A stretch of DNA of 64,000 nucleotides from Hyphomicrobiales bacterium (lineage in GTDB: Bacteria > Pseudomonadota > Alphaproteobacteria > Rhizobiales > Rhizobiaceae), in assembly GCA_900473745.1 (NCBI GenBank), contig UCMW01000004.1:1-64000 (forward strand). The letters run 5' to 3'. Made by a program: the position numbers and the translations under genes. Positions 55,829 through 64,000 of the stretch are shown here, one piece after another (position 1 is the stretch's first letter; each line of letters opens with the position of its first letter). The notes below the pieces were generated by a model, which saw only the letters and a program-made list of their open reading frames with translations, made no database searches and was not told the DNA's origin.

Positions 55829-57523
55829 ATGAATCTGTTAAATCAATTACTTCAGATACCAAAAAATTTCGCGGCGATGGGTCAAGCGAAGATCTTGGCG
55901 ATGGCCGGTGTTGCCATTGTTTCCTTCGCGATCATTATTGCCGGCGCCCTCTACGTCAATAAACCGTCCTACGAGACCCTCTATGTTGGCCTGGAACCAA
56001 CAGATCTGAACCAGATCAGCGTCGCACTCGCTGAATCCGGCATCGATTTCGAGACCGGCGCTGATGGCCAGAGCATCATGGTTCGCGCGGGGATGACCAG
56101 CAAAGCTCGCCTTCTACTCGCAGAGCGCGGTCTGCCCAACAGCGCCAATGCCGGTTATGAACTCTTCGACAATGTCGGCTCGCTCGGCCTCACCTCGTTC
56201 ATGCAGGAAGTAACCCGGGTTCGTGCTCTGGAAGGTGAAATCGCACGCACCATCCAACAGATCTCGGGCATCGCTGCTGCACGTGTCCACATCGTCATGC
56301 CGGATATCGGCAACTTCCGACGGGGGGAACAAAACCCCACAGCCTCCGTCATGATTCGTGCTTCCTCGGATGCCGGCCGCAAGGCTGCTGCATCCATTCG
56401 GCAGTTGGTGGCCTCGTCCGTTCCAGGACTGGATCTCGAAGACGTGACGATTCTGGATTCGACTGGACAGCTTCTGGCCGCCGGCGACGAGACTGGTGGC
56501 GAAGCATCCCGCTCGCTCGGTGTGGTCCAGTCGGTCCAGCGCGAGATCGAGACCAATATCGACAAAGCGCTCGCCCCCTTCCTCGGCATGGACAACTTCC
56601 GCTCCAGCGTCACCGCCCAGATCAACACCGATAGCCAGCAGATCCAGGAAACCATCTACGATCCCGAATCCCGCGTCGAACGCTCTGTCCGCGTGACGAA
56701 GGAACAGCAGAAGTCGCAGCAGCGTCAGTCCGATACGGCAGCCACCGTCGAGCAGAACATTCCTCAGGCTGCACCGGAAGCAGGCGGTGGCGGTCCTCAG
56801 TCCTCCGACGAGCAGGACAAGAAGGAAGAGCAGACCAACTACGAGATCAACAGCCGGACCGTCGCGACGGTCAAGAACAGCTACGTGGTCGAAAAGCTCT
56901 CGGTCGCTGTCGTCGTCAACCGCGGACGCATCGCAAAGATGGTCGGCGAACCTGTAGACCAGGCCAAGATTGACGCCTATCTCGCCGAGATGCAGAAGAT
57001 CGTCAGCTCGGCAGCAGGTCTCGACGGTGAACGTGGCGACGTGGTGACACTGACCGCCATGGATTTCCTGGAAAACCAGTTGCTGGAAGAATCCGCGACC
57101 GGCCCCGGTTTCATGGAAATCCTCAGCCGCAACCTCGGTGGCATTATCAACTCGCTCGCCTTCGTCGCGGTCGCCTTCCTGATCATCTGGATGGGCATCC
57201 GTCCGATGATCCGCACCGCTGGCGGTGGCGCCGCAGAAACGGCGCTTGCCGGAGGCATCGGCGAACAGGCAGTTGGCCTCGAATTGCCGGACTTCTCCCC
57301 CGCGATCGGTGGTTCTGGCGGCGGGGGTCTCATGGATGGCTTCGGATCCGACTTCGGGTTCGACTCCACCGACGACCTGCTCACCATGGACGACGACCCG
57401 AATGGCGGCTTCAACCGCCGGGTCAAGGAAGGTCCCGAACGGCGGCTGTCGCGCATGGTGGAAATCTCGGAAGAGCGCGCCGCCAAGATCCTGCGCAAAT
57501 GGGCTGTGGACAACGCCGCCTGA
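55829..57523 (+). CDS. fliF: Flagellar MS-ring protein FliF
   Basis: MS-ring subunit in the inner membrane (564 aa). TM1 at about residues 24-44 (MAGVAIVSFAIIIAGALYV), YscJ-like ring domains (LYVGLEPTDLNQISVALAESG; YELFDNVGSLGLTSFMQEVTRVRALEGEIARTI; ARVHIVMP), a Gln/Glu-rich middle, TM2 at about 440-465 (LAFVAVAFLIIWMGI) and the FliG-binding C-terminus (VEISEERAAKILRKWAVD). ATG 55829 fits rhizobial FliF (MNLLNQ); ATG 55814 in frame is less likely. Single-gene unit closed by a terminator. Confidence 0.94.
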   Translation: MNLLNQLLQIPKNFAAMGQAKILAMAGVAIVSFAIIIAGALYVNKPSYETLYVGLEPTDLNQISVALAESGIDFETGADGQSIMVRAGMTSKARLLLAERGLPNSANAGYELFDNVGSLGLTSFMQEVTRVRALEGEIARTIQQISGIAAARVHIVMPDIGNFRRGEQNPTASVMIRASSDAGRKAAASIRQLVASSVPGLDLEDVTILDSTGQLLAAGDETGGEASRSLGVVQSVQREIETNIDKALAPFLGMDNFRSSVTAQINTDSQQIQETIYDPESRVERSVRVTKEQQKSQQRQSDTAATVEQNIPQAAPEAGGGGPQSSDEQDKKEEQTNYEINSRTVATVKNSYVVEKLSVAVVVNRGRIAKMVGEPVDQAKIDAYLAEMQKIVSSAAGLDGERGDVVTLTAMDFLENQLLEESATGPGFMEILSRNLGGIINSLAFVAVAFLIIWMGIRPMIRTAGGGAAETALAGGIGEQAVGLELPDFSPAIGGSGGGGLMDGFGSDFGFDSTDDLLTMDDDPNGGFNRRVKEGPERRLSRMVEISEERAAKILRKWAVDNAA

Positions 57524-57545
57524 TTGCAAAGATGAAGTTAGGACC

Positions 57546-57571
57546 AACCGCGCCCTCCGGGCGCGGTTTTG
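57546..57571 (+). terminator. Rho-independent terminator after fliF
   Basis: AACCGCGCCC-tcc-GGGCGCGGTT, 10-bp stem with T run. Confidence 0.85.
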
Positions 57572-57791
57572 CATTGTAATCCCATCAGCATCCGGGATTG
57601 CATCATCAGGCCTGGAGAGGCATTCTTCCGGCAGTCTCCGAGGGCCGCAAATGCCTGTGACCTTTGCCACTTTATATTTTAGACTGAACATGATTCGGTA
57701 GACTGAGATCGCGGGTCCAACGAGTCGCCCGCGGTCTGACGAGGCGAAGACTGCGACAATGCAAGGCTGTCACTTCAAAGGGGCACGTTGA

Positions 57792-58541
57792 ATGGATGCC
57801 GAGCTGACAACCGAGGGCCAGGAAGGACGGGCGCGTGCGACCGGCTTCGAGGAACCTCTGCAGAAGGGCTCCTCATCGAAGGATGCGCTGATCCGGAAGC
57901 TGGCCACGCCGGCGCTGTCGGGCAATATGGGGCAGTGTCTCCGTGCGCTCTGTGACTATGTCGGGGCCTCCCATCACCTGCTCGCGCGATACGATCTCGT
58001 GCAGGAGGAGGGGCTGGATTTCGTGGTGGCTGCTGACTGGCCGTTCGATCTCGTCCGGCGTCTGGAAAGTGAGCTGGCGACCAGCTATTCGCAATCCACG
58101 GAGCTGGAAAAGTGCCTTTCGGTGCTGCAACCGAAATACGCAATCCTGCCAGACGACGCCCATGTGCCGCTCGGGACCAGCCGCCAGTATTGCACCGTTA
58201 CGATGAATGTCGGCCGCACCCGACTGGCGCTGATGTTGCTCTTTCCCCAGGATTATGTGCTCTCGCCCGAACGGCTCCGTGAAGTCGGACTGCTCTCGGG
58301 TTATGCCCTCAGTCTCTCCGCGAACAAGGGCCACAAGAGTGACCGCGATTTCGACCTGACCGATCGCGAACTGGAATGCCTGTTCTGGATCGCCGAGGGC
58401 AAGACCAGTGACGAGATCGCGACAATTCTCGGCATATCGCGCAACACCATCAATAATTACATCACGAGCGTAATGCGCAAGACCGCCACGAAAACGCGCT
58501 CGGAAGCGATCGCCTATGCGGTTCGCAACAATCTCGTCTGA
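57792..58541 (+). CDS. visN: Motility master regulator VisN (LuxR type)
   Basis: 249-aa regulator with an N-terminal ligand-like domain (LRALCDYVGASHHLLARYDL) and a C-terminal LuxR helix-turn-helix (DLTDRELECLFWIAEGKTSDEIATILGISRNTINNYITSVMRKT). In rhizobia VisN and VisR form a heterodimer at the top of the flagellar cascade, upstream of Rem. AAAGGGG precedes the ATG. Followed 10 bp later by visR. Confidence 0.92.
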   Translation: MDAELTTEGQEGRARATGFEEPLQKGSSSKDALIRKLATPALSGNMGQCLRALCDYVGASHHLLARYDLVQEEGLDFVVAADWPFDLVRRLESELATSYSQSTELEKCLSVLQPKYAILPDDAHVPLGTSRQYCTVTMNVGRTRLALMLLFPQDYVLSPERLREVGLLSGYALSLSANKGHKSDRDFDLTDRELECLFWIAEGKTSDEIATILGISRNTINNYITSVMRKTATKTRSEAIAYAVRNNLV

Positions 58542-58551
58542 AGGAGCAGGA

Positions 58552-59301
58552 ATGGCCATCACCACCAGACCAGGCGGATCCATCCTCGAAGATGCGACTT
58601 GGTCAGGCCAGCGCCCGGTGACATCCCGCTCGGACATCTTCCCGAAACTGGTTTCCCTGCAAAGATCTCTCAATGCCCGGGGCTTCGCCGCTTTCCGGAT
58701 CACCGGTGCAAGCCTGCCGCACAAGCGTCGCCTCGATCCGGAATTCGAGAACTGGAGCAGCGGTCTCAGCAGCGGTCGCGATGCCTTCGTCGCCGCCTAT
58801 GGGGAAGCCCTGCTGGCCCATATCGAGACGTCGACCCTGCCGGTACTGTGGAGCGCCGAGGAGAAGACGAGTTTCCTCGACGCTTCGGATTTCACCCCGT
58901 TTGCGGTGCAATTGCCGGAGCGTTTGCTGCCGTATTCGGGAATTGCCTTTCCCGTCCGCCTCGGGGCTGTGGGTAACGGTTATGTGGTGTTCCCGACGAT
59001 CGGTGGCGCGGACCTGGCCGGAGAGGTCATCCTGGCCGTGCATAGCCGCTGCTACAAGGTCATGACCGATATCCTGTCGCTCGACGAGCGTCGGGCAGCG
59101 CCTTCTGAAACCTTGAGCGAACGTGAGATCGCCTGCCTGCAGCTGGCAGGCGACGGGCGGATCAGCGAAGAAATCGCAGAGCGTCTCGGCCTGTCGGTGC
59201 ACACCGTCAACGCCTATCTCGGTTCGGCGACCATAAAGCTCGATTCCGTCAACCGGATCCAGGCGATCGCCAAGGCGATCCGCCTTGGCTACATCACCTG
59301 A
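58552..59301 (+). CDS. visR: Motility master regulator VisR (LuxR type)
   Basis: 249-aa partner of VisN. The C-terminal HTH is LSEREIACLQLAGDGRISEEIAERLGLSVHTVNAYLGSATIKL (about residues 185-227). The N-terminal domain is divergent from VisN. The ATG follows AAGGAGCAGGA. It converges on the small gene at 59312. Confidence 0.92.
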   Translation: MAITTRPGGSILEDATWSGQRPVTSRSDIFPKLVSLQRSLNARGFAAFRITGASLPHKRRLDPEFENWSSGLSSGRDAFVAAYGEALLAHIETSTLPVLWSAEEKTSFLDASDFTPFAVQLPERLLPYSGIAFPVRLGAVGNGYVVFPTIGGADLAGEVILAVHSRCYKVMTDILSLDERRAAPSETLSEREIACLQLAGDGRISEEIAERLGLSVHTVNAYLGSATIKLDSVNRIQAIAKAIRLGYIT

Positions 59302-59311
59302 TCAAGCCTCA

Positions 59312-59752
59312 TCATCCATAGAGAGGCGATGTCTGTCCCTTGATGAAGCGCGCCTCGTTCAGGCGTTCTTCGAGCATGCGCGTGTTGGCATCAGGGTTTC
59401 CGGACGAATCGTGGAACGCGATATGCTTGATGTCGAGCCCGGCCTGCTCGTTCGTCAGCGTGAGCTGCGAATAGATCGTGATGCCGCGCGGCTTGATCTC
59501 GAGATCCAGCACGACTTCCGGCGGCCCTCCCCATTCGAGGCGGTAGTCTCCGCCCGCGCCGAAGACCACGGTACCGGGATGGAAATACAGTTCGGCTGCG
59601 GACGAAACGAGGTCCGACAGATTGCCGTAAAGTTCAAAGCGCAAAAGTGAAATGAGGTCGGCAGCGTCGAGAAGGCGCAATTCGCTTGCGACGGGGCTGA
59701 TGGCCTCTGCCACGATGCGTTCACGCTGATCGGTATAGGAGCACTTCTTCAT
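59312..59752 (-). CDS. Conserved hypothetical protein of the flagellar cluster
   Basis: 146-aa cytosolic protein with no known domain that I recognise (LLDAADLISLLRFELYGNLSDLVSSAAELYF; YRLEWGGPPEVVLDLEIKPRGITIYSQL). It starts 5 bp after flhB on the same strand, and a gene at this place is kept in related rhizobial flagellar clusters. The sheet-rich middle and C-terminal helix suggest a small alpha/beta fold. A link to motility is by position only. Confidence 0.7.
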   Translation of the reverse strand: MKKCSYTDQRERIVAEAISPVASELRLLDAADLISLLRFELYGNLSDLVSSAAELYFHPGTVVFGAGGDYRLEWGGPPEVVLDLEIKPRGITIYSQLTLTNEQAGLDIKHIAFHDSSGNPDANTRMLEERLNEARFIKGQTSPLYG

Positions 59753-59757
59753 CGGGC

Positions 59758-60840
59758 CTAACGTATCCGTCTCTGTGGGGCCTTGGACGCATAGACCCGG
59801 TGAACGAGTTCTGCGACTGCCTTGTAAAATACTGACGGAATGACGCTATCAACCGAGACTTGCGCAAACATGGAGCGGGCAAGCGGCGGGTCTTCAAAAA
59901 TTGGAATGTCGTTTTCGCGCGCGATCTCGCGAATCTTTAGGGCGACAAGATCCTGACCCTTGGCGACGACGACTGGAGCATCGCCTTCCTCGCGGACATA
60001 GCGCAAGGCAACGGCATAATGGGTCGGATTGGTGATCACCAGTGTGGCGCGGGGAACGCTGGCAATCATGCGCTTGCGTGCTCTGTCTCGCGCGATCGAG
60101 CGCTGCCGCGCCTTGACGATCGGGTCGCCCTGCGCCTGCTTGTATTCCTCCTTCACCTCCTGCTTGGTCATGCGCAGCTGTTCGTACCAGTGATACCGCG
60201 TCCAGAAGACGTCGACCGCGGCCAGCAGCGCCGTCGCCATGACGACGATGATCATCATCTTGTTCAGGATCTCCGAGAACTTCACGAAGATGACCTGCGG
60301 ATCGGAGAACATGGTGTCGATCACGCCGAAATAGTCGCTGCGCAGCGCAAAAACCAGAATGACGGAGAGAACGACGATCTTGAAGATCGACTTGGCGAAC
60401 TCAACCATGCCCTGGCTGCTGAAGATCCGCTTCCAACCTTTGAAAATGGAAATCCGGTTGAGTTGCGGCCTGATTCGTTCGAGCACGAAATAGGGCATGT
60501 GCTGCGCGACATTCGCCGTGACGCCGAGCAGAATCAGCATGATCAACATCGGCGCCAGGAATGCGGCGATTTCCCAGGACAGGTAAGTGAAGAGGGAGAC
60601 GACGTCGACGGCCGTCCCCAGATACCACTGGTCGGGCCGCTCGAAGATATCCTTCAGCGATTGTCCGAGGCGCGTGACGGCGCCGGGCAGGAAGAAGACG
60701 GCATAAAGATAGAATCCTAGCGCGGTTGCGAAGATCGGTGCCTCTCGCGAGGTTGGCACATTGCCCTTTTCCAGCGCGTCGCGAAGCTTTTTCTCGGTCG
60801 GGTCTTCGGTCTTGCTGTCGTCGTCGTCATCCTCGGCCAT
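59758..60840 (-). CDS. flhB: Flagellar export gate protein FlhB
   Basis: Type III export substrate-specificity switch (360 aa). An acidic N-terminus, four membrane helices (about residues 33-55, 82-108, 150-168, 190-212), then the cytosolic domain with the self-cleavage motif NPTH at 271-274 ([15 protein letters not shown]). Its promoter lies in the 180-bp gap after fliG, separated by a strong hairpin. Confidence 0.94.
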   Translation of the reverse strand: MAEDDDDDSKTEDPTEKKLRDALEKGNVPTSREAPIFATALGFYLYAVFFLPGAVTRLGQSLKDIFERPDQWYLGTAVDVVSLFTYLSWEIAAFLAPMLIMLILLGVTANVAQHMPYFVLERIRPQLNRISIFKGWKRIFSSQGMVEFAKSIFKIVVLSVILVFALRSDYFGVIDTMFSDPQVIFVKFSEILNKMMIIVVMATALLAAVDVFWTRYHWYEQLRMTKQEVKEEYKQAQGDPIVKARQRSIARDRARKRMIASVPRATLVITNPTHYAVALRYVREEGDAPVVVAKGQDLVALKIREIARENDIPIFEDPPLARSMFAQVSVDSVIPSVFYKAVAELVHRVYASKAPQRRIR

Positions 60841-60955
60841 GACCGCTGCCCTCCTCGAAGGCTTGCACCAGGCGGGATCTATGCCCTGGCAGATTGCGCC
60901 AGCCGGGCCTCGTGCCGGTGGCTTGCCGAAAACTTGCCGGCCGTCAGAACGTAAA

Positions 60956-60986
60956 CACCCGCCGATTGCTCTTCAATCGGCGGGTG
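60956..60986 (-). terminator. Strong hairpin between fliG and flhB
   Basis: CACCCGCCGATTG / CAATCGGCGGGTG, 13-bp perfect stem with 5-nt loop. In the minus direction it is followed by TTTACG, so it may end or attenuate the motA-fliM-fliN-fliG transcript. Confidence 0.7.
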
Positions 60987-61023
60987 ACGGAAACTAGCCT
61001 GTTTTCAACAGAGGCGAAGGCGC

Positions 61024-62061
61024 TCAGGCGGCCTGAGTCTCGCCTTCCGTCTCCTTGAGCTGGATTTGGCCCGCATTGGCGAGGCGGATGGCTTCCTGGG
61101 CGACGGCGCGCCGGGCAATCGCAATCTCTCGCGGATTGATTCCCGCGGTCCCTGCCTGCAGGTCCGATTCGATCATGCGGCGAGAACGCGGGCTGATGGA
61201 GGCAAGCACGCATTCCTTGATCTCGGCACTGGCGCCGCGCAGCGCCATGGTGAGGATTTCGCCCGAGATGTCGTTGAGCAACAGCACGCGGCTGCGCTGT
61301 GGCATGACGAGAAGGTCTTCGAAGAGAAAGATCTTCGGGCGAACCTTGTTGACCGATTCCTTGCTGATCGATTCGAGCGAGGTGAGCAAGGTATCGACCT
61401 CGGTCTTTTCCAGCTCGTTCATCAGTTCCGCGACCTTGGCCGAACCAGTCGAGTTCTTCTCGGCTTCGATCTCCGCAATCAGGTCATGGACACGGTTCTC
61501 GATGATCTGCGCGGCCTTGGGACTGACATTCTTCAGGTTGACCGTACGGTTCATGATGTCGGCGCGCCGGCTTTCCGGCAGCTTCAAGAGTACCTTGGCA
61601 CCAAAGGAGGAGGGCAGCATGGAGAGGATGTAGGCGACGGTCTGCGGATGTTCGCGCATCAGGAAGCGCGCGATGAAATCCGGATCGGCATCCTGCAGAC
61701 GGTCCCAGATGGAGGCTTCATAGGCCTGGAACGCCGTGCGACGGCCGAGCAGGCCGTCGACTTCTTCCGGGGTCAGGCCTTCCTCGAGGATGCTTTCGAT
61801 GGCCTTCGCATTGTCCATCAGCCCGGCGCCCTCGGTGAAGAGGTCTTCGAACTCGTTGACCAGTTCCGTCAGTTCGTCCGGCGGGATGGTGCGAAGCGTC
61901 TGCGCAGACGCGATGATCGTCTGCAGCTCCGCCTGCGTGAAGTATTTGAGCAGCTTTCCGGCGACACCTTTTCCCATGGCCAGCAGCACCGCGGCTGCCT
62001 TGTCGGCCTGGGAAAGTGGTTTTCCGGTTAAAGGTCCGCCAAAATCGTCAAAGTCCATCAT
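61024..62061 (-). CDS. fliG: Flagellar motor switch protein FliG
   Basis: 345-aa switch protein between MS-ring and stator. N-terminal FliF-binding domain (LSQADKAAAVLLAMGKGVAGKLLKYF), middle domain (SIWDRLQDADPDFIARFLMREHPQTVAYILSMLPSSFGAKVLLKLPESRRADIMNR) and torque helix region at the C-terminus (FLFEDLLVMPQRSRVLLLNDISGEILTMALRGASAEIKECVLASISPRSRRMIESDL), with the charged residues that face MotA. Confidence 0.94.
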   Translation of the reverse strand: MMDFDDFGGPLTGKPLSQADKAAAVLLAMGKGVAGKLLKYFTQAELQTIIASAQTLRTIPPDELTELVNEFEDLFTEGAGLMDNAKAIESILEEGLTPEEVDGLLGRRTAFQAYEASIWDRLQDADPDFIARFLMREHPQTVAYILSMLPSSFGAKVLLKLPESRRADIMNRTVNLKNVSPKAAQIIENRVHDLIAEIEAEKNSTGSAKVAELMNELEKTEVDTLLTSLESISKESVNKVRPKIFLFEDLLVMPQRSRVLLLNDISGEILTMALRGASAEIKECVLASISPRSRRMIESDLQAGTAGINPREIAIARRAVAQEAIRLANAGQIQLKETEGETQAA

Positions 62062-62089
62062 GGTCTTGTCCTCTCTGGCCCATCATGGG

Positions 62090-62719
62090 TCAGGATGTCT
62101 TGGTCGCCATCACTTCAATCAGTTTGACACCAAATCGCGTATCGTCGTTCTCGAGAACCGTGATCTCGCCGCGCGCGATGCGGCGGCCGTTCACCATGAT
62201 CTCGACGGGCTCGCCGATCTTCTTGTCGAGCGCGATGATGGCGCCCTCCTCGAGGTTCATAAGCCCGGAAACCTGCATGCGGCTCGATCCCAGCACGATC
62301 TGGACTTCGATCGGAATGTCCATGATCAGGTCGAGATTGGCGCTCAGGCCACTGCCCGGTTCCTGCTGGCTGCCGCTCGACCCGCCGAACGCGCTGTCGC
62401 CGCCGAAATCGCTGGAACCGCCAAAGTCGCTCGAGCCACCGAATTCAATGCCGCCGCCCAGATCGCTGGAGCCGCCGAAATCACCGAGGCCGAAGTCATC
62501 GCTGGGCGCAGCTGCTGTGCCGCCGCCGAAATCGGATTCGAATGCTGCCAGCGGGTCGTCCTTAAGGCCGAGATCCGAACCGAAATCGCCCAACCCGCCT
62601 TCGGCATCGGCCTTCAGCACGCCGCGAAGATCATCGACCGCCTGGTCGAAATCGCTGTCGCTCGCGCCTGGCATCGCCAGCGCGTCGTCATCCTTCGGTG
62701 GTGTCTTCTTCGTTGCCAT
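62090..62719 (-). CDS. fliN: Flagellar motor switch protein FliN with long repeat-rich N-terminus
   Basis: 209-aa C-ring protein. The SpoA domain is at about residues 125-203 (LDLIMDIPIEVQIVLGSSRMQVSGLMNLEEGAIIALDKKIGEPVEIMVNGRRIARGEITVLE). The N-terminal 120 residues are longer than in enteric FliN and hold repeated DFGG/EFGGSS units (about 62-115), probably disordered. Starts 61 bp after fliM. Confidence 0.92.
   Translation of the reverse strand: MATKKTPPKDDDALAMPGASDSDFDQAVDDLRGVLKADAEGGLGDFGSDLGLKDDPLAAFESDFGGGTAAAPSDDFGLGDFGGSSDLGGGIEFGGSSDFGGSSDFGGDSAFGGSSGSQQEPGSGLSANLDLIMDIPIEVQIVLGSSRMQVSGLMNLEEGAIIALDKKIGEPVEIMVNGRRIARGEITVLENDDTRFGVKLIEVMATKTS
62375..62534 (-). repeat. Repeat region in fliN coding for DFGG-type units
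   Basis: Tandem, imperfect units of about 18-27 bp encoding DFGGSS, DLGG, EFGGSS, DFGGSS, DFGGDS and AFGGSS. Slippage here could change unit number between strains. Confidence 0.7.
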
Positions 62720-62780
62720 GGATTCATTATTCCTCTTGAAACTTGCCTCAAGCTGCCGTGGGGCGAGCTGCGGTAAATGC

Positions 62781-63728
62781 CTAGCTCATCAAATGTTTTA
62801 GAATTTCATCTTCGCTGCTCACATTATCCTTCACCCGCACCGTGTAGCGGTCGCCCGCCCGGCCGAATTCACAACGATAGAGGTTCTTGCCGTTGGCGCT
62901 GACGTCGACCGTGACATCGCCCTTTTCGCGGAAGGGAATGACGTCGCCGGCGATCAGGCGGGAGACGGTGGCAAGCGTGAGCGACTCCAGCCTGATCCGC
63001 GCTTCCAGGGTGACCTGGGAGCGGCGCACTTGCTCAGAGATCTGCTCCTGCCATTCCTTCTTCGATTTGCTGGTCTGGCTCTTCGACTTCGGCATGGTCA
63101 CGATGGTCTTCAGCAGGGCCTTCTGCGGGATGACCAGATAGAACTCCGATTCAACCGGGCCGAGCGTAATGCCGAGTTTTACGGTCACAGCATACTCGTC
63201 GACATGGTCCTCTTCGGGCTTCGGGCGGTCTTCTGCGTTGTGCGCCTTTTCAAGAAGCGGTTCGAAGCCCCCGGGAGCATTGACGCCCGATCTGAGCACG
63301 TTGGCGATCTTGTCATAGACCATCACGGCCAGGTCGAGCTCGATCTGCGAGAGCGGCCGTTCGATGGGCTCCTGGATCGTCTCTGGCAGGGCTCCGAGCA
63401 GGTTTTCCATCAGGGTGATGACGAAGCTGTTGCCGCAGGCGAGCACGAAGTTCGGCGACCAGTTGCGCAGTTGCCCGTCCGCCAGGGAGACATTGTCGCC
63501 GAGATCGGCGATCATATCCGTCATCAGGCCGCTCTCGTGGCCGTTGTAATGGACCTGCATGGTGAGCCCCGTCTCGCTGTGGAAGACGTCCGGCAGGAAC
63601 TCGACATAGAGCTGGCCGAAATCTGAGCACAGCTTCTGCAATGTCTGGGAGTCACCGAGCCCGCCTGTCAGCTTCGCGAGAAGGGCTCGGTCCATGCGTG
63701 GTGCTGTTTCGGTGTGTGGTTCCGACAT
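62781..63728 (-). CDS. fliM: Flagellar motor switch protein FliM
   Basis: 315-aa C-ring protein with a CheC-like middle domain (LPDVFHSETGLTMQVHYNGHESGLMTDMIADLGDNVSL) and a C-terminal SpoA region (VTLEARIRLESLTLATVSRLIAGDVIPFREKGDVTVDV). The N-terminus (MSEPHTETAPRMDRALLAKL) lacks a clear LSQ-EID-LL motif, the CheY-P docking peptide of enteric FliM. Starts 2 bp after motA. Confidence 0.9.
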   Translation of the reverse strand: MSEPHTETAPRMDRALLAKLTGGLGDSQTLQKLCSDFGQLYVEFLPDVFHSETGLTMQVHYNGHESGLMTDMIADLGDNVSLADGQLRNWSPNFVLACGNSFVITLMENLLGALPETIQEPIERPLSQIELDLAVMVYDKIANVLRSGVNAPGGFEPLLEKAHNAEDRPKPEEDHVDEYAVTVKLGITLGPVESEFYLVIPQKALLKTIVTMPKSKSQTSKSKKEWQEQISEQVRRSQVTLEARIRLESLTLATVSRLIAGDVIPFREKGDVTVDVSANGKNLYRCEFGRAGDRYTVRVKDNVSSEDEILKHLMS

Positions 63729-63730
63729 GA

Positions 63731-64000
63731 TCAGGCCGCCTTGCTTTCACCGCCGCCGCCGGGGTTCATCATTTCCTGCTCGACGGCGTCGATCGACGGA
63801 CGCTCGTAGGAGGAAATGGTCTTGCGGCCGTATTCGAGTGCCACCTGCGGAACCGATCCGTTCATGTAGGCGAGCAGCGTCTGCTTCACGATGATGTAGA
63901 GGCGATGCTGCTTGGTACGAACCATCTTGATCTGGGCAATGATCGGGTTGCAGAGGCAGTAGGACAGGAAGATGCCGAGCATGGTGCCGACGAGTGCGGC
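63731..64000 (-). CDS. motA: Flagellar stator protein MotA, C-terminal part (cut by window edge)
   Basis: The 3' end of motA: the last helix ([20 protein letters not shown]) and the cytosolic tail ([40 protein letters not shown]). About 89 C-terminal residues are present; the rest lies beyond the right edge. It is upstream of fliM in the same operon, so the fliM-fliN-fliG genes are probably read from a promoter at or before motA. Confidence 0.9.
   Translation of the reverse strand, partial: AALVGTMLGIFLSYCLCNPIIAQIKMVRTKQHRLYIIVKQTLLAYMNGSVPQVALEYGRKTISSYERPSIDAVEQEMMNPGGGGESKAA

Noticed and set aside
62375..62497. Short repeats in fliN as a CRISPR-like or intergenic repeat
   Set aside because: The repeats are in frame, imperfect, lack spacers and encode the Gly-rich arm of FliN.

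Overview
The window is about 64 kb of a high-GC chromosome that reads as a member of the Rhizobiaceae (Rhizobium/Agrobacterium/Ensifer group). The strongest evidence is the right end. There a chemotaxis operon in the order receptor-cheS-cheY1-cheA-cheW-cheR-cheB-cheY2-cheD-cheT leads into fliF, the LuxR-type pair visN/visR, and then flhB, fliG, fliN, fliM and motA on the opposite strand, as known from Sinorhizobium and Agrobacterium. No tRNA, rRNA, IS element, integrase or CRISPR array was seen.

Layout. (1) 0-5.2 kb: a type I secretion ABC protein and membrane-fusion protein, a small ribbon-helix-helix/PAS-like protein in the same operon, and a convergent LapG-like periplasmic cysteine protease. 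(2) 5.4-7.3 kb: a periplasmic-binding-fold lipoprotein and a cytochrome b561. (3) 7.3-16.9 kb: an unusual biosynthetic locus. It holds a stand-alone RibD-type reductase, a methyltransferase, a GT4 glycosyltransferase, a 6-pyruvoyl-tetrahydropterin-synthase-like protein that has lost its catalytic residues, a zinc-less MDR dehydrogenase, a GTP cyclohydrolase II, a CDP-alcohol phosphatidyltransferase, an FkbM methyltransferase, a flippase-like membrane protein and a membrane sulfatase/phosphotransferase. A 24-bp imperfect palindrome lies in its central divergent promoter. I infer a GTP-derived (pterin or diaminopyrimidine) glycoconjugate, possibly membrane-linked. This is the best candidate here for an undescribed system. 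(4) 16.8-23.9 kb: hydroxycinnamate catabolism (CoA ligase, hydratase-lyase, aldehyde dehydrogenase, MarR regulator) next to pobR/pobA, which continues 4-hydroxybenzoate to protocatechuate. (5) 24.3-31.6 kb: a 5-oxoproline locus with PxpA, fused PxpB-PxpC, a UPF0317 protein, an atypical NRAMP-fold transporter and a GntR regulator, plus a biotin carboxylase-BCCP fusion.

(6) About 32-47 kb is a general-stress island. It has treZ, glgA, a BON protein, an HWE-type sensor kinase, many small orphan proteins, two Ku proteins and LigD. At least eight sites match the alphaproteobacterial EcfG/RpoE2 promoter (GGAAC, 16 nt, CGTT, or the relaxed GGAAC-N18/19-TT). Three are exact for the strict form and lie in front of a small protein gene and both ku genes; a ninth site has one mismatch. 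A similar site precedes the CsbD-like gene near 24 kb.

(7) 47-64 kb is the motility block. The first che gene encodes a soluble receptor with a globin-like N-terminus whose expected heme-ligand position is Glu. CheT carries a CheZ-like DxxxQ motif, FliN carries a DFGG-rich repeat, and motA is cut by the right edge.

Start sites were chosen from Shine-Dalgarno position and from 4-bp ATGA overlaps. All functional statements rest on motifs and family knowledge read by eye, and no database search was run.
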